64,000 nt of DNA, from assembly GCA_049669725.1 (NCBI GenBank), contig JBATKU010000056.1, forward strand, positions 3,111-67,110, written 5' to 3'. Both the position numbers and the translations under genes were made by a program. This DNA is from JAFDCJ01 sp049669725. Its GTDB lineage: Bacteria > Desulfobacterota > Desulfobacteria > Desulfobacterales > JAFDCJ01. The notes under the pieces were generated by a model that was not told the DNA's origin, ran no database searches, and saw only the letters and a program-made list of their open reading frames with translations. Shown one piece after another: positions 8,698 through 17,665 of this stretch (position 1 is its first letter; each line of letters begins with the position of its first letter).

Positions 8698-9573
8698 TTA
8701 TGATCCCTTGGTTGGGGACTCAATTCTTGTAGGATTAACCACCACTCGCTGTAAATTATTCAGATCAATGCGATCAAAATCTGATAGGCTTCGATGACGT
8801 TTTAAATATGAAAACAAATTAGACAGCATGCGGTACTTGCCGGCGTAATCGTTGTACCCAAGATTTATGGTTTGGCCCCGGTCAAAAGCATGAATGGTGA
8901 GACCAATTTGCCGATCCACATGGATTTGCCGAACGACTCGATTCGGCAGAATACTTCCATTTTTTTCACCGAGCTGTAAAATTCGCATCACTGCTTTAAA
9001 CGGTGCCGAGCGTTCTTTGTCGCTGCTAGGCTGTGACGGTCTAGGCCGGCCGTACACGGTCAGGTCCGACAAGTTGAGGCCACTGACCACCGGCAGATTT
9101 TTTGGATCTGATGGGTCCCACACTTTAAATATTTCACCGTGCGTATTCATCAGGTACTTTTGTCCGAAATCGACCACGGCCAGCGCGGTGTGCTCTTTGA
9201 TCACAATGGTCAGGCCGGACGGAATTTCTCTGCTGACTTCAGCATCAGCGATCCAGGGATGTGCCCGTAAGCGCTTCCGGGCCAGGGTCAAATTTGCTGA
9301 CAGAATGTTAACACCGGTATGAATGCCGGCCTGTTGTGCGACCTGTTTTTTGGTCAATCGCTGCATCCCCTCGATGGTCAGCTGCCGGGCGCTGAAATAA
9401 TCGCACCCGGTCAGTAGATCATGCACCAGGATGAATAACCCGGTTACGACCATCACGGTTGCGATAGCCATCGTAAATTTGAAACCCATGATGAGACGGT
9501 CAATAAATTTAAACCGCCTGGCGCCCTTGTGGCCCCGACGGGCAATTTTTCGCGGGTTTTTACGTTTTGGCAC
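8698..9573 (-). CDS. ftsQ: Cell division protein FtsQ
   Basis: A bitopic divisome protein of about 291 residues. The cytoplasmic tail is very basic (PKRKNPRKIARRGHKGARR), followed by one membrane segment (AIATVMVVTGLFILVHDLL, about residues 36-54), a POTRA domain beginning FSARQLTIEGMQRLTKKQV, and the FtsQ/DivIB beta domain (REIPSGLTIVIKEHTALAVV). FtsQ links FtsL/FtsB to the early ring. The start is taken as GTG 9573, with GAGG six bases upstream; a TTG at 9585 is in frame. murB and ddl, which often separate murC and ftsQ, are absent here: only 39 bp lie between murC and this gene. Confidence 0.88.
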   Translation of the reverse strand: MPKRKNPRKIARRGHKGARRFKFIDRLIMGFKFTMAIATVMVVTGLFILVHDLLTGCDYFSARQLTIEGMQRLTKKQVAQQAGIHTGVNILSANLTLARKRLRAHPWIADAEVSREIPSGLTIVIKEHTALAVVDFGQKYLMNTHGEIFKVWDPSDPKNLPVVSGLNLSDLTVYGRPRPSQPSSDKERSAPFKAVMRILQLGEKNGSILPNRVVRQIHVDRQIGLTIHAFDRGQTINLGYNDYAGKYRMLSNLFSYLKRHRSLSDFDRIDLNNLQRVVVNPTRIESPTKGS

Positions 9574-9612
9574 TTTTAACCTCAAACGACCCTATCTCTG
9601 CCGGCTGCAATT

Positions 9613-10989
9613 TCATTTTTGCTTCAATGCCGCCAACAGTTGCTCACCCAATTTCCAGACATCGCCTGCGCCCAGGGTCAACAGCAGGTCTCCCGGCTTT
9701 AAGATATCCTTTAAAAAGGCGAGGGCCTTTTCAGCATCCGTTGCACAAAAGACTTCTTTATGGCCATGGGCCTTAATTCCTTCGCAGAGATCATGGCCCG
9801 ACAATCCCTCAATCCTTTTTTCTCCGGCGGCGTAGATGGGCAATACCAGCAGGACATCGGATTGATAGAATGACCGCGTGAAATCATCAAACAACGCCTG
9901 GGTCCGGCTGTAGCGGTGGGGTTGAAACACCACCACTTTACGGTTATCCGGCCAGCATTTTTCGATGGCTTCCAGAGTGGTTTTAATTTCAGTCGGATGA
10001 TGGCCGTAATCGTCCACCACTGTAATTTTGTTCACCTCACCTTTAATTTCGAGTCGGCGCTGAACGCCTTCAAGGGTTTCCAGGGCGGCTTTGATGGCTG
10101 TAAACGGCACATCCAGTTCGATACCTACGGCAATGCTGGCAGTGGCATTGTAGACGTTGTGAAGACCCGGCAGATTTAACCTTATATTACCGAGTTTTTG
10201 GCCTTCTTTGTAAACACTGAAACGGCTGCGCCTTTTTTCAAATTCCACATTCCGGATCTGGAAATCAGCCTGTGAACTCATGCCATAGGTGGTATAGCGT
10301 TTTTTAATTTCGGGAATTAGATCCTGGATCGATTCGTTGTCCAGACAAAGGACAGCCAGACCGTAGAATGGTATCCGATCGATAAAGTCTAAGAAAACAG
10401 ATTTGATGGCATCTAAATCTTTATAAAAATCCAGGTGTTCACGATCAATATTGGTTACCACCGCAATGGCAGGAGAAAATTTTAAAAAGGAGCCATCGCT
10501 TTCATCGGCTTCGGCCACAATGAAATCCCCCTCCCCCAACACCGCATTGGTACCGATGCTTTTCAGCTTGCCGCCAATGACCACGGTCGGGTCTAAGCCT
10601 CCCTGGGCCAGGACAGAGGCGACGATGGAGGTGGTGGTGGTCTTGCCATGGGCACCGGCGATCGCCACGCTGTATTTTAATCGCATGAGCTCGGCAAGCA
10701 TTTCCGCTCTTGGAATGACCGGAATGGATGCCTGCTCGGCTGCCAGAACCTCAGGATTATCAAGTTGGACCGCCGACGACATAACCACCACATCGGCGCC
10801 GCTGATATGATCGGCGCCATGGCCGACATAGATGGTACCGCCTAATGTTTTCAGATTTTCGGTAATATCCGAAGCCTTCAAATCCGAGCCCGATACTTTA
10901 TAGCCCAGATTGAGCAGCAATTCGGCAATTCCGCTCATTCCGATTCCACCGATTCCAACAAAATGGATATGATATTTTTTAAGATACAT
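9613..10989 (-). CDS. murC: UDP-N-acetylmuramate--L-alanine ligase MurC
   Basis: An ATP-dependent cytoplasmic ligase adding L-Ala to UDP-MurNAc. The N-terminal Rossmann motif is HFVGIGGIGMSGIAELL, the Mur ATP loop is IAGAHGKTTTTS, the central-domain motif is AEADESDGSF, and the C-terminal domain contains DDYGHHPTEI and FQPHRYSRT. Length (458 residues) is normal. Start ATG 10989 (MYLKKYHIHF) is preferred; an in-frame GTG at 11037 would add 16 residues encoded by a degenerate repeat (CGCAACCCGAAAGGCGTAAC region) that overlaps the murG stop. It is followed by ftsQ. Confidence 0.96.
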   Translation of the reverse strand: MYLKKYHIHFVGIGGIGMSGIAELLLNLGYKVSGSDLKASDITENLKTLGGTIYVGHGADHISGADVVVMSSAVQLDNPEVLAAEQASIPVIPRAEMLAELMRLKYSVAIAGAHGKTTTTSIVASVLAQGGLDPTVVIGGKLKSIGTNAVLGEGDFIVAEADESDGSFLKFSPAIAVVTNIDREHLDFYKDLDAIKSVFLDFIDRIPFYGLAVLCLDNESIQDLIPEIKKRYTTYGMSSQADFQIRNVEFEKRRSRFSVYKEGQKLGNIRLNLPGLHNVYNATASIAVGIELDVPFTAIKAALETLEGVQRRLEIKGEVNKITVVDDYGHHPTEIKTTLEAIEKCWPDNRKVVVFQPHRYSRTQALFDDFTRSFYQSDVLLVLPIYAAGEKRIEGLSGHDLCEGIKAHGHKEVFCATDAEKALAFLKDILKPGDLLLTLGAGDVWKLGEQLLAALKQK

Positions 10990-11033
10990 AGTTCCGAGTT
11001 TCGAGTTACGCCTTTCGGGTTGCGTGAAACCAG

Positions 11034-12305
11034 TCACCCAGTTAATAAACGGTAACAGTCGTCAACGATATTTTTGGCGGCCTCAGGTTTGCCGTAACGC
11101 CTGGCCCTGGCGGCCATAGTCTCTAAAGCATCCGGATGATGCATGTAATGTTCAATTTTTTCACTGAGCAATTCGCCGGTGAGTTCCTTTTCTACAATAA
11201 TTTCAGCCGCACCATCGTTGGCAAGATCGGCGGCATTTAGCATCTGGTGGTTGTCGGCAGCATAGGGGAAGGGGATGAAAATCACCGCTTTTCCCAGGGC
11301 CGTGATTTCAGCCACCGTGGTCGCGCCGGCCCGGCAAATAATCAAATCGGCCTGGCAATACTGCTCAGCCATATCATCGAAAAAAGACTGCGCCTCTGCG
11401 CTGACTTTTTTTCCCCGGTAGGCTTGACTGACAGCCTCTTCGTCCCCTTCACCGGTTTGATGGACAAAATGCAGTCGTTCAGCATTCTGGAGGTGTCCCA
11501 GTGCTGCTATCATTGCCAGGTTAATCCGGTGCGCCCCCTGGCTGCCGCCGATTATCAGAACCGTAAACCGGTCCTGGCGGGTTTCTTGCGCCGTGTCGTC
11601 TTTCGGTCGGTCGGTGCATTCTAAAAGTTCCGGCCGTACCGGATTGCCGGTCCAATAGACCTTGCGGGGGTTGAGACTCGATTTGGTATTTTCAAATGAA
11701 ATGTATATCCGATCCGCAAAACGCGATAAAATTCTATTGGTAATTCCCGGCAATATATTTTGTTCATGAATGACGATGGGAATTCTCATCAACCAGGCGC
11801 CAGTGACCACTGGTCCGGCTGAGTAGCTTCCAAGGCTGACGGTCAAATCCGGCGAAAAATTTTTAAGAAGCCCTATAGCGGCCAGGATTGCCCCGGGGAT
11901 TTTCAAAACCGATTTTATTTGGTTCCATATCCCCCGCCCTTTAATTCCTGCCACCTGAATACTTCTAAGGTCAAAACCGGCCTTTGACAGAACGGTTCTT
12001 TCAAGCCGGTTGCCGGTACTGATAAAGATGACCCGGGTTGCAGAATTTCGGGCCATAAATTCTTTGGCAATCGCAATCCCGGGAAACAAATGGCCGCCGG
12101 TTCCGCCACCGGCGATGACGATGCGAAGCGCGCGATTCCTGCTGTTTTCAGCAAAATTAGCGGTACCCTCTGTTTGGCAGTCTGACTGCCCATTAGCTGA
12201 TAGCTCATAGCTGATAGCTGATAGTCCAAAGGATTTAATCCTATTTTTACTTTGAGCTATGAGCTGTGAGCTATGAGCTAAAAACTGTGAGCTATGCGCC
12301 TGCAT
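11034..12305 (-). CDS. murG: Lipid II synthase MurG, with repeat-derived N-terminal extension
   Basis: A peripheral membrane GT28 glycosyltransferase that adds GlcNAc to lipid I. Motifs include IVIAGGGTGGHLFPGIAIA, SLGSYSAGPVV, IHEQNILPG, IGGSQGAHRIN and CRAGATTVAEI. The conserved protein normally begins just before IVIAGGG, but here the only start codons in frame are about 50 residues upstream: ATG 12305, with AGGTG five bases upstream (GTG 12314 is also possible). The extra N-terminus (AHSSQFLAHSSQLIAQ..., SAISYELSANG) is a translation of the degenerate AGCTATGAGCT-type repeat at 12193-12294. So either the leader is translated or a non-canonical start is used. Confidence 0.93.
   Translation of the reverse strand: MQAHSSQFLAHSSQLIAQSKNRIKSFGLSAISYELSANGQSDCQTEGTANFAENSRNRALRIVIAGGGTGGHLFPGIAIAKEFMARNSATRVIFISTGNRLERTVLSKAGFDLRSIQVAGIKGRGIWNQIKSVLKIPGAILAAIGLLKNFSPDLTVSLGSYSAGPVVTGAWLMRIPIVIHEQNILPGITNRILSRFADRIYISFENTKSSLNPRKVYWTGNPVRPELLECTDRPKDDTAQETRQDRFTVLIIGGSQGAHRINLAMIAALGHLQNAERLHFVHQTGEGDEEAVSQAYRGKKVSAEAQSFFDDMAEQYCQADLIICRAGATTVAEITALGKAVIFIPFPYAADNHQMLNAADLANDGAAEIIVEKELTGELLSEKIEHYMHHPDALETMAARARRYGKPEAAKNIVDDCYRLLTG
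12193..12294. repeat. Degenerate AGCTATGAGCTGTGAGCT repeat inside the murG 5' end
   Basis: Two arrays (12193-12225 and 12252-12294) of a roughly 8-11-bp unit GAGCTATGAGCT / GCTGATAGCT fill the 5' end of the murG frame. They resemble spacer repeats seen elsewhere in the window rather than coding sequence. The frame stays open through them and is read as an extra leader of MurG. Confidence 0.6.
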
Positions 12306-12343
12306 GTTTTTCACCTAATAACCAATAACCATTAACTTTATAT

Positions 12344-13459
12344 TCACGCCTTGCGTGCGGCACTGATGTTCATCAGGACTCCAATGGCTGCCATATTCAG
12401 CAACAGCGACGTGCCGCCGTAACTTAAAAAGGGCAGGGTGAGTCCCTTGGTTGGCAACAGGCCCAGGGCAACACCCATGTTGATGCAAACCTGAAGACCC
12501 ATGGCGCATGTCAACCCGAAAGCCATCAGCGATCCGAATGTGTCCGGGGCATTGCGGGCAATCAGGATGCCTTTGACAAGAATCAGCCCGTAAAGCCCGA
12601 TGATAATTAAAACACCGACCAGGCCGAACTCCTCGCCGATAATCGCAAAGATGAAATCTGTGTGGGGTTCGGGCAGATAGAATAATTTCTGGAAGCCCTT
12701 GCCAATCCCGGTACCCCACAATCCCCCTGTTCCGAAGGCCATTAGGGAGTGCACGACCTGATAACCTTCATCTGCCGGGTATTCCCAGGGGTTGAGAAAG
12801 CTTAAAAGTCTTTTTACTCGATACTCGGCTTTGACCAAATAGTAGATGGCCACCGGCAGCAGAGCGATGAGTGACATCAAGAGGTGCGTGCAACGAACAC
12901 CGCCGACAAACATCATCAACCAGGTCAGGGTCCCCAGGATGACCACCGAACCAAAATCGGGCTGTTGAAAAATACATAGGGCAAACACGCCGAATACAAA
13001 TATGTGAGGCAAAAAACCGATGGATAGCTCTTTGATTTTTTCCCGTTTTTTTTCCAGCGAATAAGCCAGGAAAACGACCAGGGCAAATCGTGCAAATTCA
13101 GACGGTTGAAATGTTAAATAACTGATCCGCAACCATCGTGCTGAGCCGCCGGCTGAAAAACCAAAATCCGTAACTTGAATGGCGATCAGAAACAAAAGAG
13201 CCAGTGCCAGTAATGGATAGGTTAACGGTCGATACCACTGGTACGGAAGATGCCGGCAGGCAACCAGTGCGATAATGCCGATAAAAGCGAAAATCGCCTG
13301 CTTTTTTAAGAAAAGATAATCCGAGCCGAATTTTTTTAAGGCAACCGCCGAACTGGCGCTGTAAACCATTACGATCCCGATTCCTACCAGGAACAGAACC
13401 GGAAACAACAGTTGGATGTCGTAGGCCGCGGCAGTTGATGTCTGATTTTTAGGGCTCAT
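12344..13459 (-). CDS. ftsW: SEDS peptidoglycan polymerase FtsW
   Basis: A 371-residue SEDS-family integral membrane protein with about ten membrane segments; it polymerises lipid II at the septum with FtsI. Family signatures include GSARWLRISYLTFQPSEF, the QPDFGSV loop, the large periplasmic loop with PLVIYY-like text and DEGYQVVHSLMAFGTGG, the LPEPHTDFIFAIIGEEFG motif and the C-terminal GLTLPFLSYGGTSLL. ATG 13459 overlaps the murD stop by four bases (ATGA), so the two genes are translationally coupled. Confidence 0.96.
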   Translation of the reverse strand: MSPKNQTSTAAAYDIQLLFPVLFLVGIGIVMVYSASSAVALKKFGSDYLFLKKQAIFAFIGIIALVACRHLPYQWYRPLTYPLLALALLFLIAIQVTDFGFSAGGSARWLRISYLTFQPSEFARFALVVFLAYSLEKKREKIKELSIGFLPHIFVFGVFALCIFQQPDFGSVVILGTLTWLMMFVGGVRCTHLLMSLIALLPVAIYYLVKAEYRVKRLLSFLNPWEYPADEGYQVVHSLMAFGTGGLWGTGIGKGFQKLFYLPEPHTDFIFAIIGEEFGLVGVLIIIGLYGLILVKGILIARNAPDTFGSLMAFGLTCAMGLQVCINMGVALGLLPTKGLTLPFLSYGGTSLLLNMAAIGVLMNISAARKA

Positions 13460-14859
13460 GATTTCCCTGGGTTCAGTGTCCTATTTCCGTTAAGGTTCAA
13501 TACTTCTTCGCGAAAGTCTTCGCCCCGCCGGGCATAGCTGTCATACATGTCAAAACTGGCACATCCGGGCGACAGCAAAACAACATCTCCCGGGGAAGCT
13601 GCCTGGCGGGCCTGTTTGACGGCATCTGTCATGGATGTTGCCGATATTGTGGGCGTCAAATCTGCCAGGGCGCTCTGGATGAGACCTGCTGCTTTTCCCA
13701 TGACGATCAGCTTTTTTATATATCGGGGAAAAATGTCCCTGAGGGATTCAAAATTACTGCCCTTATCAAGGCCTCCCATGATTAAGACCACCGGGTTGCT
13801 GAAACATTGCACCGCTCTGATTACAGCATCCACGTTGGTTGCCTTGGAGTCATTGTAAAATTCGACATTATCTATCGTGGCAAGATATTCCAGCCGATGG
13901 GCGCCACCGTTGAAATTGTTCAGTGCTTCCTGGATGGCTGCCGGCCGGGCTCCGGCGGCAATGGCGGCCAGACCGGCCGCACAAGCGTTTTCCAGATTGT
14001 GTCGGCCCCGAAGTTTTATTTGGGATAAATCAAATGACCATTGACTGTTTCCGGTAAAATCAAGCGGCCCGGGGTCGTTTATGTGAAAGCGGATATGGCT
14101 ACCGTTGATAACGGCACCATCCTCATTTTTGCTGGTTTGGGGGTAAATCAACTTTTTAATTTTCAGATCCCTGGTAAGAGATCGCACCAGCGGATCCGAG
14201 GTGTTTAATACAGCAATGTCGCTTGTTTGCTGATTTTTAAATATCCGCATTTTGGAGGCGGCATAGGCTTTGAAATCCGGATAGCGGTCCAGATGATCGA
14301 CCGTGATGTTCAGCAGCACCGAAATTTTCGGTCTGAAGCGATCGATGGTGTCTAACTGGAAGCTGCTGATCTCTGCCACAATCGCGTCAGCCCTGCGGCT
14401 TTCGTCGATATAGCCGATTAATGGATTGCCGATGTTGCCGCCCACGAATACATCCAACCCGGAACGTTTGAGCATGTCGCCCAGAAGCTCGGTAGTCGTG
14501 GTTTTACCGTTGGTGCCGGTGACTGCCACGATCGGCTCCTCGATAAATCTTGAAGCCAGTTCTATTTCTCCTATGACCGCAGTGCCATTTTTCAGTGCCT
14601 GAATGACGGGGGCGATGGTGTGCGGGACCCCGGGACTCAACACGATGAGATCAGCCTCCTGAAAAGTTTTTGGCCGGTGTCGGCCCAATTCCAAAGCAAT
14701 GTTCATCTGACGCAGTTCTTGCACCCGGGGTCCCAGATCTTCCCCGGCGGCGATGTCGGTCACCACGACCGCAGCACCTCTTTTCTTTAGAAAGCGGGCC
14801 AGGGCCATCCCGGTTTTACCCAGACCGACCACGGTAATATTTTTTTCAGCAAGCTCCAT
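13456..14859 (-). CDS. murD: UDP-MurNAc-L-Ala--D-Glu ligase MurD
   Basis: An ATP-dependent Mur ligase of about 467 residues. The N-terminal motif is ITVVGLGKTGMALARFL, the ATP loop is VTGTNGKTTTTEL, then HLDRYPDF and the C-terminal NDSKATNVDA and LLSPGCASFDMYDSY, all typical of MurD. Start ATG 14859 (MELAEKN) is favoured; a TTG at 14865 is in frame. It overlaps ftsW by 4 nt. The 104-bp gap to mraY shows no clear site. Confidence 0.96.
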   Translation of the reverse strand: MELAEKNITVVGLGKTGMALARFLKKRGAAVVVTDIAAGEDLGPRVQELRQMNIALELGRHRPKTFQEADLIVLSPGVPHTIAPVIQALKNGTAVIGEIELASRFIEEPIVAVTGTNGKTTTTELLGDMLKRSGLDVFVGGNIGNPLIGYIDESRRADAIVAEISSFQLDTIDRFRPKISVLLNITVDHLDRYPDFKAYAASKMRIFKNQQTSDIAVLNTSDPLVRSLTRDLKIKKLIYPQTSKNEDGAVINGSHIRFHINDPGPLDFTGNSQWSFDLSQIKLRGRHNLENACAAGLAAIAAGARPAAIQEALNNFNGGAHRLEYLATIDNVEFYNDSKATNVDAVIRAVQCFSNPVVLIMGGLDKGSNFESLRDIFPRYIKKLIVMGKAAGLIQSALADLTPTISATSMTDAVKQARQAASPGDVVLLSPGCASFDMYDSYARRGEDFREEVLNLNGNRTLNPGKS

Positions 14860-14963
14860 TTTCAATCAATTGACCCATTTAAATTTTTCCAGTACTCCAT
14901 TGCCTGACGCATAAAGCTCAGAAAGACTCATAGCTCCGATAGAGAGAGTTCCTGCGCCCTTGG

Positions 14964-16043
14964 CTATCTCAGCTTTAAGGTACTCATGGCCAGCAGGGCC
15001 AGTGCGATGGCAATTATCCAAAAGCGCACGATCACCTTTGGTTCCGGCCAGCCCTTCAATTCAAAATGATGGTGCAAGGGCGCCATTCTGAAAATTCGTT
15101 TGCCGCTGGTCATTTTAAAAAAACTGACCTGAAAAATAACGGATAAGGCCTCAATTACAAAAAGGCCGCCGACCAGCGCGAGCAATATTTCCTGTTTGGT
15201 TATGACGGCGACGGTTCCCAGAAAGGCCCCCAGTGAGAGGGAACCGACATCGCCCATAAAAATTTGCGCCGGGTAAGCGTTAAACCATAAAAAGCCAAGT
15301 CCGGCTCCGGCGATGGCGCCGCAAAAAATTGCGAGCTCCCCGCTGCCGGGCACGTAATTAATCTGCAGGTAATTGGCAATTTTGACATGACCGGCAACAT
15401 AGGCGAAAAACATATAGGTCGTTGCGGCGATAATCACCGGACCGATGGCCAGGCCATCCAGCCCGTCGGTAAGATTTACGGCGTTAGAGGCGCCGACAAT
15501 GACAAAGGCTGCGAAAATGATATAGCCCCAGCCGAAATCCGGAGTAACATTTTTGAAAAAAGGTATGGTAATAGTGGTTGAAAAGTCGGGACTGACATAA
15601 ACCAGAAAACCGGCGATCAGAGCGATGATGGCCTGCAAAACCAGTTTACTGCGAACCCCCAGGCCTTTGCTTCTTTTTTTAACCAGCATCAGATAATCAT
15701 CTGCAAATCCGACCAATCCATAGCCGACGACCACAAACAGGGTGATCCATACAAAAAAATTGGTCAAATCACTCCAGAGGAGAATGGAGACCACGATGGA
15801 TAAAATGATCAGCGTTCCGCCCATGGTCGGGGTGCCGGCCTTGTCAAGGTGCGTCTTGGGGCCGTCATCCCGGATATACTGTCCGATCTGCATTTCCGAC
15901 AGTTTGCGGATCATCCAGGGGCCCAGCAGAAAGCAGATGAGAAATGCCGTCAAACTGGCGTAAATGGTCCTGAACGTAATGTAGCGGAATACGTTAAATA
16001 CCGAAAATGTCGTATGCAGCGGGTATAGTAGGTGGTAGAGCAT
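14964..16043 (-). CDS. mraY: Phospho-MurNAc-pentapeptide transferase MraY
   Basis: A 359-residue polytopic enzyme that makes lipid I on undecaprenyl phosphate. It carries the catalytic acidic motif GFADDYLML, NLTDGLDGLAIG, FMGDVGSLSLG and the C-terminal PLHHHFELKGWPE, all diagnostic for MraY rather than WecA. Length is normal. The start at 16043 lies within the TTTAGGCA repeat; an AGG from that repeat is eight bases upstream and may act as the RBS. Confidence 0.97.
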   Translation of the reverse strand: MLYHLLYPLHTTFSVFNVFRYITFRTIYASLTAFLICFLLGPWMIRKLSEMQIGQYIRDDGPKTHLDKAGTPTMGGTLIILSIVVSILLWSDLTNFFVWITLFVVVGYGLVGFADDYLMLVKKRSKGLGVRSKLVLQAIIALIAGFLVYVSPDFSTTITIPFFKNVTPDFGWGYIIFAAFVIVGASNAVNLTDGLDGLAIGPVIIAATTYMFFAYVAGHVKIANYLQINYVPGSGELAIFCGAIAGAGLGFLWFNAYPAQIFMGDVGSLSLGAFLGTVAVITKQEILLALVGGLFVIEALSVIFQVSFFKMTSGKRIFRMAPLHHHFELKGWPEPKVIVRFWIIAIALALLAMSTLKLR

Positions 16044-16046
16044 TTT

Positions 16047-16227
16047 AATGCCTAAATTGCCTAAATTGTCTAAAATGCCTAAAATTAAGGATGTTAATCA
16101 TTTGTATTAAACGAATCACCAATAACTAATAACAATTAACCTTTTTTCTCTCCCGTGGGAGCGGCTTTTAGCCGCGAGTAAAATCGATAATTTCCATTAA
16201 CCATTTACGAATAACAGATAACGATTA
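16047..16227. repeat. Composite repeat spacer between murF and mraY
   Basis: The spacer is made almost wholly of degenerate repeats: a TGCCTAAAAT/TGCCTAAATT run (16047-16085), an AATAACTAATAACAATTAACC run (16117-16141), a REP-like hairpin (16150-16178) and another AACCATTTACGAATAACAGATAACGATTAAC run (16196-16227) that reaches the murF stop. The same units occur in the ftsA-ftsZ and murG-ftsW spacers. Confidence 0.55.
16150..16178. repeat. REP-like palindrome (GGGAGCGGCTTTTAGCCGC)
   Basis: CTCCCGTGGGAG is followed directly by GCGGC-TTTTA-GCCGC, giving two adjacent small stems. The core GTGGGAGCGGCTTTTAGCCG is very close to a REP sequence common in Pseudomonas and other proteobacteria. It lies in the mraY-murF gap, where a transcript hairpin could stabilise RNA or lower readthrough. 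No T-tract follows on the transcribed strand. Confidence 0.5.
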
Positions 16228-17655
16228 ACTTTTCTTCTCTTGGGCCCACTGTTTAAGGCCATCGACCACCATTTCCATTCCCATCCCCCGTGAACCTTTC
16301 ACCAAGACCCAATCGCCAGGCTGCAGCCAGCCTTTCAAGTCTTCTATGATCTCCTCGCGGGAACCTGTTATTGTGTTCGCCGCCGGTATGCCTTCTTTTT
16401 GAGCGCCGGCAGCCACTGCGGCGGCATGCTCACCACTGGCATATAACCGATCAACCTTGGCGCGGGCGGCCAGGGCACCGACTTGACTGTGCAGTTCCGG
16501 GGCCTGGGCGCCGAGCTCAAGCATATCGCCTGCCACAAAAATTCCGCGGCCGCCGGCCCGCATCTGTTGAAGGGTTGCCAGAGCGGCCTTCATCGATTCC
16601 GGATTAGCGTTATAGGTGTCATCAATCATATTGACGCCGTTGGGCAGATGAAAGATATTCATTCTCCCTGAAATCGGCCTGAAGCTTTCTATACCGGCTT
16701 TAACCGATGTAGCGGAGATGCCCAGCAGGTATCCTACGGCGGCAGCCGCCAGGGCATTGGAAATCATATAGTGACCGGGAGACTTCAGCTGAATGGAAAG
16801 GCGTTCCCGGCCCAATTTCAGTAAAAAAGAGATTGTCTGATCATCTTCTGCAATTTCTTCCGCCCGGATCGTTGCGTCCGGTGACCGACCGTAAAGCAGC
16901 ACCTCATGTTGTGTTTCCCGGGCCAGCTGCAACACCCGCTGATCGTCGGCATTAAGAACGGCTTTGCCCTCCCGGCCGAGGCTTTTGATCAGATCGCCTT
17001 TTTCCCGCATGACCCCGTCCAGGGATCCCAGTCCTTTCAGATGGGCCGGGCCGATATTGGTGATCACCCCGATATCCGGCGAGCATATTTCGGCCAATCT
17101 TGCGATTTCCCCGGGTTTGTTTGTGCCCAGTTCGACCACCGCCCACTGATGGTCGGACGACAGTCCCAGAAGGGTTAACGGCAATCCGATTTCGTTATTA
17201 AAATTTCCGGCGGTTGCCAGTGCGCTGAACTGGCGGGCCACAACACCGGCGGTCAATTTGCGGGTAGTCGTTTTCCCGTTTGACCCGGTAATGGCCACCA
17301 CTGAAACCTTGGCACGCCGGCGGTTAAATGCCGCCAGGTCTCCCAGCGCCCTGGTTGTGTCTGCAACTGCGATGCACGCAACATTTTTTGCTTCCCAGGC
17401 TGTTACGGGAAGTTGCTCAGCCTTTTGACGGCCAATCACCAGACCGCGCACACCCTGATCGACCACCGCAGAGGCAAACCCATGCCCATCATGACTTTCC
17501 CCGACAATGGCCAAAAAGATATCCTTAGGAGAAATTTCTCGCGAGTCAATGCCAACCCGTGAAAACGGACGACGCAGATCTCCACACAAAAGCTCCCCGC
17601 GGGTGGCTTCAATGATTTCTTGGGTTGTCCAGGGTATGGGTTGTTGGTCTTTCAT
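16225..17655 (-). CDS. murF: UDP-MurNAc-tripeptide--D-Ala-D-Ala ligase MurF
   Basis: A 476-residue Mur ligase completing the pentapeptide. Motifs: N-terminal DSREISPKDIFLAI, ATP loop AITGSNGKTTTRKL, central NNEIGLPLTLLGL and ELGTNKPGEIARLAEI, and C-terminal MIDDTYNANPESMKAAL, which is specific to MurF. The start ATG 17655 is 10 bp after murE. It needs D-Ala-D-Ala, yet no ddl gene lies in this cluster, so that gene must be elsewhere. Confidence 0.97.
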   Translation of the reverse strand: MKDQQPIPWTTQEIIEATRGELLCGDLRRPFSRVGIDSREISPKDIFLAIVGESHDGHGFASAVVDQGVRGLVIGRQKAEQLPVTAWEAKNVACIAVADTTRALGDLAAFNRRRAKVSVVAITGSNGKTTTRKLTAGVVARQFSALATAGNFNNEIGLPLTLLGLSSDHQWAVVELGTNKPGEIARLAEICSPDIGVITNIGPAHLKGLGSLDGVMREKGDLIKSLGREGKAVLNADDQRVLQLARETQHEVLLYGRSPDATIRAEEIAEDDQTISFLLKLGRERLSIQLKSPGHYMISNALAAAAVGYLLGISATSVKAGIESFRPISGRMNIFHLPNGVNMIDDTYNANPESMKAALATLQQMRAGGRGIFVAGDMLELGAQAPELHSQVGALAARAKVDRLYASGEHAAAVAAGAQKEGIPAANTITGSREEIIEDLKGWLQPGDWVLVKGSRGMGMEMVVDGLKQWAQEKKS

Positions 17656-17665
17656 TATTTATTGC

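Noticed and set aside
12315..12719. A 134-codon minus-strand frame over ftsW
   Set aside because: A shadow of ftsW in a different frame with no independent support.
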